NCBI GenBank assembly: GCA_040388375.1
Contig: JAZKBU010000002.1
Location: forward strand, 124,001 to 188,000
DNA length: 64,000 nt
Reading direction: 5' to 3'
Source of the DNA: Bacteroidota bacterium
GTDB taxonomy: Bacteria > Bacteroidota > Bacteroidia > UKL13-3
Both the position numbers and the translations under genes were made by a program. Shown here piece after piece: positions 18,667 through 29,100 of the stretch; within the stretch, counting starts at the first letter, position 1, and each line of letters opens with the position of its first letter. The notes beneath the pieces were generated by a model. The model was given only the letters and a program-made list of their open reading frames with translations. It made no database searches and was not told where the DNA came from.

Positions 18667-19203
18667 CTATTTCCAAACAATAGGAGTTCCCACTGCCGGC
18701 ACTTCCGGAAAATCAGGTTCAATACCATCTAAAGCTTCTTCTATTGCATCTTCTAAATAGGCTTGGGTTACCATGTGTTCATTTTCCCAACTATCGTCAA
18801 TAGCACCTTTATATACTAACTCACGTTTCCCATTAAATAAAAATACTTCAGGATTGGTTTGTGCGCCAAATTTTTTAGCTACTTCTTGTGTTTCATCTTT
18901 CAAATACAAAAAGTTCAATTTATCCAGACCAAATTTATAAGCCGCCTTGGTCATGTGTTCTAAACTATCTTCTGGTGATTTAACTACATCGTTGCTGTTA
19001 ATACCAACTATACCTAAATTATCGTCTTCATATCGTTCAAACAAATCAATAATACGTTTGCTATATGATTGTGATATAGCTGAGCTATCGCAGGTAAAAA
19101 CAACGACTAAAGCATATTTATCAGCATACTCAAAACTTGAGTGCATTTTATTGTCAAAACCTATTAGGTTAAATTCAGGTAACTTATCTCCTATTTGTAA
19201 CAT
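18667..19203 (-). CDS. Thioredoxin-fold AhpC/TSA-like protein with degenerate active site
   Basis: A 178-residue cytosolic protein of the thioredoxin-like redoxin family. Family landmarks are kept: IGDKLPEFNL at the start, VVVFTC (residues 33-38), GINSNDVVKSPEDSLEHM, YLKDETQEVAKKFGA, VYKGAIDDSW and a C-terminal IVWK. Proteins of this family usually carry CNHCP at the active site plus further cysteines before the cis-proline and near the end. Here the active site reads CDSSA, the pre-proline region reads GAQTNPEVF, and the end reads VGTPIVWK. Cys38 is therefore the only cysteine in the whole protein. It may be a one-cysteine peroxidase-like enzyme or a non-redox relative. It lies upstream of the SDR gene on the same strand. 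Confidence 0.87.
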   Translation of the reverse strand: MLQIGDKLPEFNLIGFDNKMHSSFEYADKYALVVVFTCDSSAISQSYSKRIIDLFERYEDDNLGIVGINSNDVVKSPEDSLEHMTKAAYKFGLDKLNFLYLKDETQEVAKKFGAQTNPEVFLFNGKRELVYKGAIDDSWENEHMVTQAYLEDAIEEALDGIEPDFPEVPAVGTPIVWK

Positions 19204-19270
19204 ATTTATAGTTTTAATACGTGTATAAAAAAGTATTGGTTAAATATTTGGTCAATAATAGTAAAATAAC

Positions 19271-21496
19271 TTACAATTTCTCCAACCAAAAGTTAAACAT
19301 TTTATTATACAAATGATAACGTGTTTTCCCCCCGCTAATTCCGTGGTTTTTATTAGGATAAAATTCGGAATCGAACCTTATATTTTTCTTAATCATGGCA
19401 TCCAACATTTCTACTGTGTTTTGAAAATGTACGTTATCATCAGCAGTACCATGAATAATTAAGTAATTGCCTTTAATTTTATCTACATGGTTAATGGGTG
19501 AATTATCATCATAATTTTTGCCATTTTTCTGTGGTGTACGCATGTAACGTTCGGTATAAATATTATCGTAATAACGCCAGTTGGTTACCGGAGCCACAGC
19601 TATAGCTGCTTTAAATACATCGGCTCCTTTGCTAATGGCTAAACTAGCCATATAACCGCCAAAACTCCAACCCCAAAAACCTATTCTATTGGCATCTACA
19701 TAAGCTAATTTACCTAACTGTTTGGCTAAATCTATCTGGTCTTCAATTTCATACTTACCTAGGTTCAGGTAAGTACATTTTTTAAATTCCTCTCCTTTAA
19801 AACCAGTTCCTCGTGCATCTGCACAAAATATAATATATCCTTTATTTGCTAGTGCCTGGTAATAATAGTAATTCATACCCATCCACCTGTCAACCGCTAA
19901 CTGATGACCAGGACCATTGTAAGCATACATTAATACAGGGTATTTTTTAGTAGCATCAAAATTTTGTGGCTTAATAACAAATGCGTTTAAGCTGGTACCC
20001 TGCGCGTTCCTTATAGCCATAAACTCAGCTTTGGCAATATCAAACTCATTTAAAACATTCGTTAATTTTGAGTTGTTTTCTAACATTCTTACTTCTTTAC
20101 CGCTTGCATTGTTTATGGTATAAACGGGTGGTGTATTTATATTACTCCAAGTATTTAAAAAATAGGAAAGTGACTGGTTAAAAATGGCTCCATTCCAACC
20201 GTGTTTAGGTGTCAGCAATTTTTTGTTTTTACCATTTAAACCTATACTGTATACAAATCTTTCGGCTGAAAGGTTAGTGCTTGTTTTACCTGTTATATAT
20301 TCCGGGCTTGAATAAAACAATGTTTTTGTTTTTTCATCTATACCATAAAAAGCATCTACATCAAAATTACCTGCTGTTATTTGTTTTACTAATTTGCCAT
20401 TTAAATCGTACTGATAAAAATGGTTAAAGCCACTTTTTTCGCTAGTTAAAATAAATGTTTTGTTGTCTTTTAAAAACACCAATCTATCAATTATATCTAA
20501 ATAATATTTGTTTTCTTCTGTATAAATTACATTCGATTTTCCTGTAGTAGTATTGGCCAATAGTATTTCTAGTTTGTTTTGTAAACGGTTTAAACGTTGA
20601 ATAGCCAATATATTGTTATTATTAGTAAATTGTATACGCGGAATATATATATCGGTTTCTTTACCTATTTCCATTTCTGCATTTAGCTGGCTTCTTAAAT
20701 CATGTACTAAAACAGTAATAAAAGAGTTTGACTCTCCTGCTTTCGGGTATTTAAATTTGGTTTGGGTAGGATATAATTTACCATACATAGCCATTTCAAA
20801 CTCTTTCACATTGCTTTCATCAAAACGGTAAAAGGCTATTTTATCACTATTAGGGCTCCATTCAAAACCTTTCCAAATAGCAAACTCTTCTTCGTACACC
20901 CAATCGGTAGCACCATTTATAATGGCATTTATTTTTCCGTCATTGGTAACGGCCTCTTCTTTTCTAATGGTTAAATCGTAGTAGTATAAATTATTGGCTC
21001 GTACATAAGCTATTTTATTACCATCAGGCGAAAAGGTACTATTCATTACCTTATGCGTAAATGGCTGAAACAATTGTTTCTTTATTAAATCATATACATA
21101 CACATTTGACTGGCTGGAATGGCGGTAAATACTTTCGGCATTCGTAGTAAACAATATTTTAGTTTCATCAGTACTGAATTCAAAACTACTATAGGCTAAT
21201 GGCTTGTTATCAACCAATACGTTGGCACTGGTAATAATGGTATCAACCAAGTTACCGGTAGCAAACTCATAACGTAAAATATTATTGTCTTTATCTGTTT
21301 CACAATAGTAACGTGCATCGTTTAATGAGGTAAAGCCACTCACGCCTGCTCCTGCAAAACTGCCTTTAACAAATATATCTTCCAGTGTAACCGGCTTTTT
21401 ATTTTGAGCAAACAGGCTTGTAACAAGGCTGAAGCAAATAATGGCACAACTGGTTATTTTTTTTAAGTTTAAGAGAGTAAAGTAGTTAAATTTCAT
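19271..21496 (-). CDS. Dipeptidyl peptidase IV-like serine peptidase (S9 family)
   Basis: 741 residues with an N-terminal signal or anchor segment (TSCAIICFSLVTSLFAQ). The N-terminal half is a beta-propeller (DPP-IV N-terminal domain) and includes the WVYEEEFAI loop near residue 203, whose Glu pair binds the free N-terminus of substrates. The C-terminal alpha/beta-hydrolase domain has the nucleophile in GWSFGGYMA (~612), Asp in GTADDNVHFQN (~683) and His in NKNHGISGG (~717). It should release X-Pro dipeptides from peptides in the periplasm. DPP-IV is a common Bacteroidota peptidase. It is transcribed alone or together with the redoxin and SDR genes downstream. Confidence 0.95.
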   Translation of the reverse strand: MKFNYFTLLNLKKITSCAIICFSLVTSLFAQNKKPVTLEDIFVKGSFAGAGVSGFTSLNDARYYCETDKDNNILRYEFATGNLVDTIITSANVLVDNKPLAYSSFEFSTDETKILFTTNAESIYRHSSQSNVYVYDLIKKQLFQPFTHKVMNSTFSPDGNKIAYVRANNLYYYDLTIRKEEAVTNDGKINAIINGATDWVYEEEFAIWKGFEWSPNSDKIAFYRFDESNVKEFEMAMYGKLYPTQTKFKYPKAGESNSFITVLVHDLRSQLNAEMEIGKETDIYIPRIQFTNNNNILAIQRLNRLQNKLEILLANTTTGKSNVIYTEENKYYLDIIDRLVFLKDNKTFILTSEKSGFNHFYQYDLNGKLVKQITAGNFDVDAFYGIDEKTKTLFYSSPEYITGKTSTNLSAERFVYSIGLNGKNKKLLTPKHGWNGAIFNQSLSYFLNTWSNINTPPVYTINNASGKEVRMLENNSKLTNVLNEFDIAKAEFMAIRNAQGTSLNAFVIKPQNFDATKKYPVLMYAYNGPGHQLAVDRWMGMNYYYYQALANKGYIIFCADARGTGFKGEEFKKCTYLNLGKYEIEDQIDLAKQLGKLAYVDANRIGFWGWSFGGYMASLAISKGADVFKAAIAVAPVTNWRYYDNIYTERYMRTPQKNGKNYDDNSPINHVDKIKGNYLIIHGTADDNVHFQNTVEMLDAMIKKNIRFDSEFYPNKNHGISGGKTRYHLYNKMFNFWLEKL

Positions 21497-21623
21497 ATAT
21501 TGTAATTATGCTTTTGTAATACCAAAACGGCATGGTTTATGCAAATGCGAATAAACATAAACATTTTATAAAAACTAAAACCATTGGTGTAATTATAAAA
21601 AATCAACTTAAACTTTAAAAATC

Positions 21624-22337
21624 ATGAAAAAAATTGCATTTATCCTGTTGTCGTTATTGGCTGTAAACAGCTTTGCACAAAACGCTACGCAAACCCCACC
21701 CCATAAGACCATTGCCGTTACCGGAACTGCTGAAATGGAAATTGTACCTGACGAAATTTATGTTTCCATTACTTTACAAGAGTATAAAGATGGTGGCAAC
21801 AAAGTAATTATGGAAACGCTTGAAAAATCGTTACGCGAAGTTATTAGCACTATGAAAATTGATGTAAAGAATTTAAGTATTGAAGGTAGTTACGGTTATA
21901 GAAATTATATACCTAAAAAACATAAACAAAAAGATTTCTTTTTAAGTAAAACCTATCAATTAAAAATGAGTGACTTAACCAAGTACAATGAATTGATTGA
22001 CAGACTTGACGATGAAGGCATAAGCCAGGTATTTATTAGCAAAACTAGCCATAGCAAAATAGAAGAGTATAAAAAGCAAATGAAAATAAATGCCATTAAA
22101 GCAGCTAAGGAAAAAGCAGCTTATTTATTGGTAGCTATTAATGAGCAATTGGGCGAAGCATTGGAAATAAACGAGCAAGCCAACAATGAATTTTTCCCGG
22201 TATATCAATCAAACAGGATGTATAAAATGCAGGGTGCTTTTGCTTCGGGTGACACCAATGGAGCTGATGAAAATAATATTGACATGAAACAAATAAAAAT
22301 TACCAGCCAGATAAGTGTGGTTTTTGCTATTAAGTAA
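21624..22337 (+). CDS. SIMPL-domain (DUF541) exported protein
   Basis: A 237-residue protein with a signal peptide (MKKIAFILLSLLAVNSFAQ). Residues ~28-236 form a SIMPL/DUF541 domain with the characteristic start KTIAVTGTAEMEIVPDEIYV and a long basic helix region rich in lysine (YKKQMKINAIKAAKEKAAYL). Related proteins are periplasmic or outer-membrane associated and linked to oxidative stress (YggE), but their biochemistry is not known. The gene diverges from DPP-IV and is closed by a strong terminator, so it is monocistronic. Confidence 0.93.
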   Translation: MKKIAFILLSLLAVNSFAQNATQTPPHKTIAVTGTAEMEIVPDEIYVSITLQEYKDGGNKVIMETLEKSLREVISTMKIDVKNLSIEGSYGYRNYIPKKHKQKDFFLSKTYQLKMSDLTKYNELIDRLDDEGISQVFISKTSHSKIEEYKKQMKINAIKAAKEKAAYLLVAINEQLGEALEINEQANNEFFPVYQSNRMYKMQGAFASGDTNGADENNIDMKQIKITSQISVVFAIK

Positions 22338-22363
22338 TAATTAAGCATAAATTTATATCCTAC

Positions 22364-22400
22364 AAAAAGCGCCTTATGCAAATGCATAAGGCGCTTTTTT
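22364..22400 (+). terminator. Terminator after the SIMPL gene
   Basis: A perfect 17-bp stem (22364-22380 with 22383-22399) around an AA centre, ending in a run of six T. Confidence 0.92.
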
Positions 22401-22527
22401 GCTTTAAGAGAGTCTTTTATAATACTGATTATCTGTGAATAGAATTTGTTTATCGCAAAATTTAAGTTGCCTGATACTTAATTAAGTTAACAGATTTTGT
22501 AAAATTTTTAATTTGTTATTAATATTA

Positions 22528-22558
22528 CTTTGTAATTATACATAACAACCTTACTTTG
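22528..22558 (+). promoter_or_regulatory. Possible Bacteroidota-type promoter for the first tandem T9SS gene
   Basis: TTTG at 22528-22531 is followed 19 bp later by TTACTTTG (22551-22558), close to the -33 TTTG / -7 TAnnTTTG pattern of Bacteroidota, with one mismatch in the -7 element. The predicted transcript would start just before the ATG at 22580, which supports that start over the TTG at 22556. Confidence 0.35.
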
Positions 22559-22579
22559 CATACAATAAACATTAAATAT

Positions 22580-25500
22580 ATGAAAAAAATCTACACCTTA
22601 CTTTTAGTATTAACCTGCTTGTTAATGACAAGTAACACAAACGCACAAACAACGGTAAACGTTATGGTGCCAAGTGCGGCAAACGGAACCTCCGGAAACG
22701 GTAGAGGCCCCGTAACACAGTTCTTATTCCATAGAAGTTGCGCTATTTATAGTGCCGCTGAGTTTACAGGTTTAGTAGCCAATGGAGACAGTATTCAAAG
22801 AATCGGATGGAGCATTTTAACTGCAGGCTCTTCTGTTTCAGGAACCATGAAAATTTACTTAGTAAACACAACTGATGCTACCTTTACAAGAAGTTCAACA
22901 TGGGCTACTTTACTTACTACCCCTACAGCATTGACATTGGTTTATAATGGACCTATGACTATTCCAGCTGCCGCAACAACTTATAGCGTAGTGCTTCCAA
23001 CCCCATTTAAATATACCGGTTCGGGATTATACCTGGCTTACGAATGGACACCAACTATTGCCGGTACTGGAGCTGTATACAATTGTAATACAGGCATTAC
23101 TAACGGACAATGGAATGCAAACAACAGTACTTCACTTCCAACAACGTTAGCTGCTTCAAACTTCAGAGCTCAAATTTTAGTAGGTGTTAAACCTGCCAAA
23201 CTTGATGCAAAAATCAATGAAATTTACACTTTAGGTAAAATGCCTATTCCATACACTGCTCCTCACGCTGTTAGCGCCAATTTATCAAATATTGGTATTG
23301 ATACTTTAATCAATTACCCGGTTATATTGAAAATAACGGGAGCAAATGCTTTTGTTGATACTTTCTGGATGGATACTTTAAAGCCCGGTGTAACAAGACA
23401 AGTTTCGTTTGCTGGTTTCAACCCGACTGTATTAGGCAATAACTTGGTAACGGTTAGTGTGCCTGCGGATAGTAATAACGGTAACAATTCAAAAACATTT
23501 AACCAGGTTGTTACAGCCACCACTTATACTTATGCTGAACCAACTTTACCTGCCATTGGTGGAGTAGGATTTACAGGAGGAACAGGTGATTTTGTGGCTA
23601 AATTCGCCTATTCAGGTGTAGCTAATGCAATTAACCAAGTCGGTGTTAATTTTTTTGGCGGAGGTATCTCTCTTGCCGTTGGTATATGGTCAAGAAATGC
23701 CATAACCGGGCAGCCGGGTACATTACTTTGGCAGTCATCAACCTTTACAAGTGTTACCGGGTTAAATACTATACCTGTTTCACCTGCTGTTACTATTACA
23801 GATACTTTCTTTGTGGGTGTAATTCAATCATCGACCGTTAACGCGAATTTTGCTTTCCAAAATGAAAACCCTATTCGCTCACAAACCTTCTATTACAGAT
23901 CACCAACAGCTTCCGGAATATGGACAGATTTTGCACCGGCCAACTCTTTTAGATTTATGATTGAGCCAAGGTTACAGGCAGCGGATGATATTGGATTTAC
24001 AGCAGTAAATTTCCCTTGTAAAATATTACCACAAGGTCAAACAGCTTTCAATCCTATTGGTACAGTTATTAATTACGGAACCAATCCACAAAGTAGTTTC
24101 CAAGTAAAATGCCGTATAACAAATGCATCAAATGCTCAGGTTTATTATGACTCAACTATTGTTTCTTTTTTAAATATAAATGAATCATTACCGGTAACTT
24201 TCACTACTTTATTTAACCCTACTGTTGCTGGAACTTATACCATTAAAACATGGAGTGACTTAACAGGAGATGCCAGCAGCTCAAACGATACAGCTTCGGC
24301 AACTTTTGTAATTAATAATATTCCGGTATTAACCCAGGAAAACAGACTTCAGTTCAATGGATCAAACAGCTATGTGGAAATTGCTAATAAATCATCAGTA
24401 AAACCAACTACTTCGTTTACCCTTGAAACTTGGGTATTAGGAAACAATGCATTACTAAATCCTGGTTGTATTTTCTCTGCTGATTCAAGTAATTCAGATA
24501 CAAGTATTACTATTGAAACAGTAGGAAGAAAAGTTTTTGTAACACTTAAAACCACTAGTGGTGTATTCTTTTTAACCAGTAATGATACTATACCAACTAA
24601 TAACTGGGCTCACGTTGCTGCTACTTATGACGGAGCTACTTTAGCTTTGTATATTAACGGTGATACAGCAGGTTCAATGGGTGCAACAGGTCTTATAAAT
24701 TATAAAACCAACCCTATATACCTAGGTAAAAGAGCAGGACCTAAATCAACCAATGGAGTATCTGCTCTAAATGGTGGTTTAGATGAATTCAGAATGTGGA
24801 ATATTGCACGTACACAGCATGATATTATTCAAAACATGCATAACAAAATTGCTAATTTCTCTGATCCTAATTTAGTTATTTACTATAGAATGAATGAAGG
24901 TTTAGGCAACGCCTCTATATCTGATGCTTCTGGAAACTGTAATAGTGGTGATTTAATAAATATGGATGCTAACATAACCGGACTTGGACAAGTTTGGTTT
25001 GGTGGTTCTGTTATGCTTGATACTATTCCAGCAAGTATTTTTAATATTTTTAACAATTCAATACAATCAAGTACTTCAAATAAAATAGCAGTGAAAGTAG
25101 AAAACCCTATTGGAAACGGTTCATTTGCCGTAACAGGATCTACTCAAGCCTTAATAGGTACAACTCCAACCGGATTTGCTAATAACAGTACAACTTCATG
25201 GGTTGTTTACAAATACGGAGATATGACTTTTGACAGTGCAAGATTCGAGTTTACAGTTCCAAATGGTAGTATATTATCATCATCAACCAATGCTGATTTA
25301 ACTTTAAATGGACGTTTAATGGGCTTTGGAGCTTGGAATACAGTAAGAAGCACTGCTAATACTTTTGAAAGAGTAACCAATAACTTTAAAGCTAACTATT
25401 TACTTTTAAATACTGATACTTTCAACAGACAATTTGTTGTTTCATCAAATACCAACTCACTTCCTGTTAGTTTCATTTCTTTCAATGGAAGTAAAATGGA

Positions 25501-26017
25501 TAGCCGTGTAATGCTAAACTGGATTACCGGATTTGAAACAAACAATAAAGGATTTGAAGTAGAACGTAGTATTGATGGAAAAGAATTCAGCAATATTGGA
25601 TTTGTTAAAGGACAAGGTAATAGCAATAAAGTTAACACTTATAGCTTCTTAGATGAAAAAACAGGTAATGAAAACACTATTTTCTATCGTTTAAAACAAG
25701 TTGATTTTGATGGAAAATATACTTATTCATCGGTAATCAGAATTGCTAATCAAATCAATAATGCATTTGATGTAGTTGAAGTCTTACCAAATCCTTTTGA
25801 TAATGATTTAACTATTAAATTAAACAATGCTTCTGATAAAGACATTCAAATTTCTATCTATAACTCGAATGGTATTTTAGTTAACAATAAAACTATAAAT
25901 ATTCCTTTTGGTTTAAATAGTATTAATATGGATGAAGTACAATATTTATCAAAAGGCTTTTATGTTTTAAAAGTGAACCAAGGCGGAAACATTAAAACAT
26001 TTAAACTGATAAAATAA
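22580..26017 (+). CDS. Secreted LamG-domain protein with T9SS type A sorting domain
   Basis: 1145 residues from ATG 22580, which gives a clean signal peptide (KKIYTLLLVLTCLLMTSNTNAQ); an in-frame TTG at 22556 is less likely. Residues ~200-315 form a CARDB/Ig-like module (LDAKINEIYTLGKM). Residues ~587-770 are a LamG/concanavalin-type fold with NNWAHVAATYDGATLALYIN and GGLDEFRMWN, a carbohydrate- or protein-binding fold. A fibronectin-like module containing FYRLKQVDFDGKYTYSS precedes the T9SS type A sorting domain (NPFDNDL, KGFYVLKVNQGG). The protein is probably secreted or cell-surface attached. It shares modules with the next gene, which starts 138 bp after its stop with a terminator between. 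Confidence 0.9.
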   Translation: MKKIYTLLLVLTCLLMTSNTNAQTTVNVMVPSAANGTSGNGRGPVTQFLFHRSCAIYSAAEFTGLVANGDSIQRIGWSILTAGSSVSGTMKIYLVNTTDATFTRSSTWATLLTTPTALTLVYNGPMTIPAAATTYSVVLPTPFKYTGSGLYLAYEWTPTIAGTGAVYNCNTGITNGQWNANNSTSLPTTLAASNFRAQILVGVKPAKLDAKINEIYTLGKMPIPYTAPHAVSANLSNIGIDTLINYPVILKITGANAFVDTFWMDTLKPGVTRQVSFAGFNPTVLGNNLVTVSVPADSNNGNNSKTFNQVVTATTYTYAEPTLPAIGGVGFTGGTGDFVAKFAYSGVANAINQVGVNFFGGGISLAVGIWSRNAITGQPGTLLWQSSTFTSVTGLNTIPVSPAVTITDTFFVGVIQSSTVNANFAFQNENPIRSQTFYYRSPTASGIWTDFAPANSFRFMIEPRLQAADDIGFTAVNFPCKILPQGQTAFNPIGTVINYGTNPQSSFQVKCRITNASNAQVYYDSTIVSFLNINESLPVTFTTLFNPTVAGTYTIKTWSDLTGDASSSNDTASATFVINNIPVLTQENRLQFNGSNSYVEIANKSSVKPTTSFTLETWVLGNNALLNPGCIFSADSSNSDTSITIETVGRKVFVTLKTTSGVFFLTSNDTIPTNNWAHVAATYDGATLALYINGDTAGSMGATGLINYKTNPIYLGKRAGPKSTNGVSALNGGLDEFRMWNIARTQHDIIQNMHNKIANFSDPNLVIYYRMNEGLGNASISDASGNCNSGDLINMDANITGLGQVWFGGSVMLDTIPASIFNIFNNSIQSSTSNKIAVKVENPIGNGSFAVTGSTQALIGTTPTGFANNSTTSWVVYKYGDMTFDSARFEFTVPNGSILSSSTNADLTLNGRLMGFGAWNTVRSTANTFERVTNNFKANYLLLNTDTFNRQFVVSSNTNSLPVSFISFNGSKMDSRVMLNWITGFETNNKGFEVERSIDGKEFSNIGFVKGQGNSNKVNTYSFLDEKTGNENTIFYRLKQVDFDGKYTYSSVIRIANQINNAFDVVEVLPNPFDNDLTIKLNNASDKDIQISIYNSNGILVNNKTINIPFGLNSINMDEVQYLSKGFYVLKVNQGGNIKTFKLIK

Positions 26018-26044
26018 ACACATTAAAATAACCAGTAAAAAAAG

Positions 26045-26079
26045 AAACCTCTTGATATTAACTATCAAGAGGTTTTTTT
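26045..26079 (+). terminator. Terminator between the tandem T9SS genes
   Basis: A perfect 13-bp stem (26045-26057 with 26063-26075), TTAAC loop and seven T. It makes co-transcription of the two tandem T9SS genes unlikely. Confidence 0.9.
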
Positions 26080-26155
26080 ATGTCATTAAAAAAATATGAC
26101 TTGCTAATTTCATTTTAATCTCGTACTTCGAAAAACATTTAAAAATAAAAACCAT

Positions 26156-29100
26156 ATGAAGAGAACAACTACACTAAAAATTTTTCTTGCCTTTTTGTTT
26201 GTAAACTTTGTTTACTATTCAAATGCCCAGCTTAATTATTTACCCGGAGGGTTTACCATTGCCGCTAATAGTTATGTTGATTTAGGTACGAATGGCAATG
26301 TCATTCCTGTGGCAAACAACGATGATGCTTTTTCTGCTCCTCAGCCAATTGGCTTTACTTTTAACTTTAACGGAGCTGCATATGACTCATTTGTATTTAG
26401 TACTAATGGATTTATTAAATTAGGTAGAGACAGCGCTTCTCGTCATTTCTTATTTACAACTTTTGCTCAACCACCATCTAATGGGGTTTTCACATCTGCA
26501 ACTTTACCTACACCTTTTGCCAGCGACAGTTCTATGTTATTTGCAATGGGGCAAGATTTATTTGGCGGCTCATCAACTCCTGAATTCAGGGTTTTTACAG
26601 ATGGTTTTTCTGGCGCACAGGTTTGTACTATTCAATGGAAAAACGTGAAAGATAAAACACAAGCTTCCACAGCCGGTTTATATGATACCATTAATTTTCA
26701 AATAAAACTGTATGAATCAACCAATGTGGTAGAATATGTATATGGTAACTGGACAACCACTATTAATCAACCTCTTGTTCGTTTTGCCGCTGTTGGTATA
26801 GTTGGTAGCAGTGTAATCAATGCTGCTCAAAACTTACATTTGGTAAAAGGTTCTACTATTGGCTGGACCAATACTGTAGCTAACCAAGGCTTTTATTTAA
26901 ATAATGCTGTAAACTATAGAAATCCTATTAGTACTCCTGCAGGTCCTGCACCTGTTTCTGGTACTACTTTCAGGTTTACACCAATAACTGCTAACGATGC
27001 TTCGGTAAAAGCTATTTACACACAAGGAAAAACAACCTTAAACTATTCTATCTCAGATTCTATCAGAGCAAATATTTCAAACAATGGAGTAAGTACATTA
27101 ACAAGTGTTGTTGTTACACTAGATATTACTGGTGCGCACTCTTACACTACCACTGCTACTATTCCATCATTAGGTCCTGGTTTAAGCACCAATGTTAGTT
27201 TTGCTCCTTTTATACCTACAAATACAGGTGCTTCGGTTATTACGGTATCGGTTCCTACTGATGATAATAATGCCAACAATACTTTAAGCAATAGCTATTT
27301 CGTAAATAATTATGAAATGAGTTATAGAGATACTTTATTAGCTCACTCAGGTAGTAATGGTATTACTATTCCTAATTTTTGGGGTGCTAAATTTTTTGTT
27401 AGTGGCGATGCATTGTTAACTACTGTTAGATCTTTTTTAGTTTCAAATGCTGATGCGGTAGGTGATACTGTTTGTGGAATGATACTGGATACATTAGGAA
27501 ATGTTATAGCCAGATCGGCAAACAGAATAGTACAAGCTTCTGACCAAGGAACTACTATGAATTTTAATATTCAAGTACCAATATATGTAACCAATAAATC
27601 AGTTATTGCCGGAATAGCCGGAAGTACTGCTGTTAATGGATTAAACTATTTCTTAGGAACTTCTCAAACAGAAAATCCATTCAGAACAAATAATCCTTTT
27701 TACTTTCTTACAACAGGAACAGCTCTTAGTAATTCAACAGTTGGTACATTTTATGCCCTTCCGGGTGCAACGGGTAATCAAACTACAAGGTTAATGATGG
27801 AATGCCATGTTCGCCCGATACCACAAATAGAAGTAGGTGTTACGGCAAGCTCTATCTCAACTAAATACAGTGTTCCAACAGGAGTAAGTATTCCTTTCAG
27901 AGCTATTGTTAAAAACTATGGTATGCAAAACCGTCCGGCAGGAATAGCTGTTCGTTACAGCGTTAACAATGGCCCGGTAATTGGACCTATTAATACTACA
28001 ACGGCTATTGCTCATAACGATACTACCAGTGTTTTATTTACCGGTGCCAATGCTATTACTTTTGCAAGTGCAGGTACTTATACTGTTAAAATATTCACTA
28101 GCTTAGTAAATGATTCGCTTGTTGCTAACGATACTTTAATAATCAATTACACTGCTTCTCCGCGCAATACTGTACCTTTCAGAACGTCAGGAGCTACTTT
28201 AACAAGCAATTGGACTATTGACAATGCAAGCAATGTAACTACTATATGGAAAACAACTTCTTGCGTTATGCCTAATGGTGCTACTAATACTTCTTTCTAT
28301 GCTGATAACTTTAACTATGTTAGCAACGGACGTATTGTATCTACTTCGGCTTTTAACTTTACAGGTGTAACCAATCCTACTTTATATTACTCATTGGCAC
28401 ATGCGCCAAAAATATTAAGTGGCGATGATACATTGGATGTTGAAGTATCAACAGATGGTGGTAGTACTTTTACAGTAGTACAAACTTTAACCAGCCAAAC
28501 CAGCAACCCTAGTTTAGGTACTGCTGCTGCTCAAAGTTCATTCTTCTTACCAAGTTCAGCTTCACAATGGCGTAATGCTACTGTTGATTTATCAGCTTAT
28601 GCGAATAATGGTTTTGTAATGATAGCTTTTAGAAGCAGATCAGGTTTAGGTAATAGTATTTTCCTTAATAACATAAATGTATTAAACCCTCCTTCAACAA
28701 ACTACCAATCAGTACCTTCTCCTACTATTTATTCAAGTGGAATTGTAACAGTTAATTACAATACCTCAGTAGGTGCCAGCAATGGTGTTTTAGCTATTTC
28801 AGCCTTTAATGGTTCACCTGTGTTTAGTGCTGCAAGTCCGGTATTTGCAACTAACACAACTGCTACTACAAACAATACTGCTATATTCACGCCTGACGTA
28901 ATTAGTCCTTCTGCGTGGTTTACTATTAACTACTCAGGTATTGGAACCGGTAACTTACCAAGCACTGCTCCATTTGACTTAAGTATTAGTACTACTACTA
29001 TTGGTGGTATTCAAAGTATTGATAGTTTATATATTGTTAGACGTTCTGAATCAAACGGAAGCTGGATAGCATTAAATACATCAAGAACTTCTACTTTATT

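Noticed and set aside
22556-22579. TTG start extending the first tandem T9SS protein by 8 residues
   Set aside because: The ATG at 22580 gives a clean signal peptide, and the predicted promoter lies over the extension.
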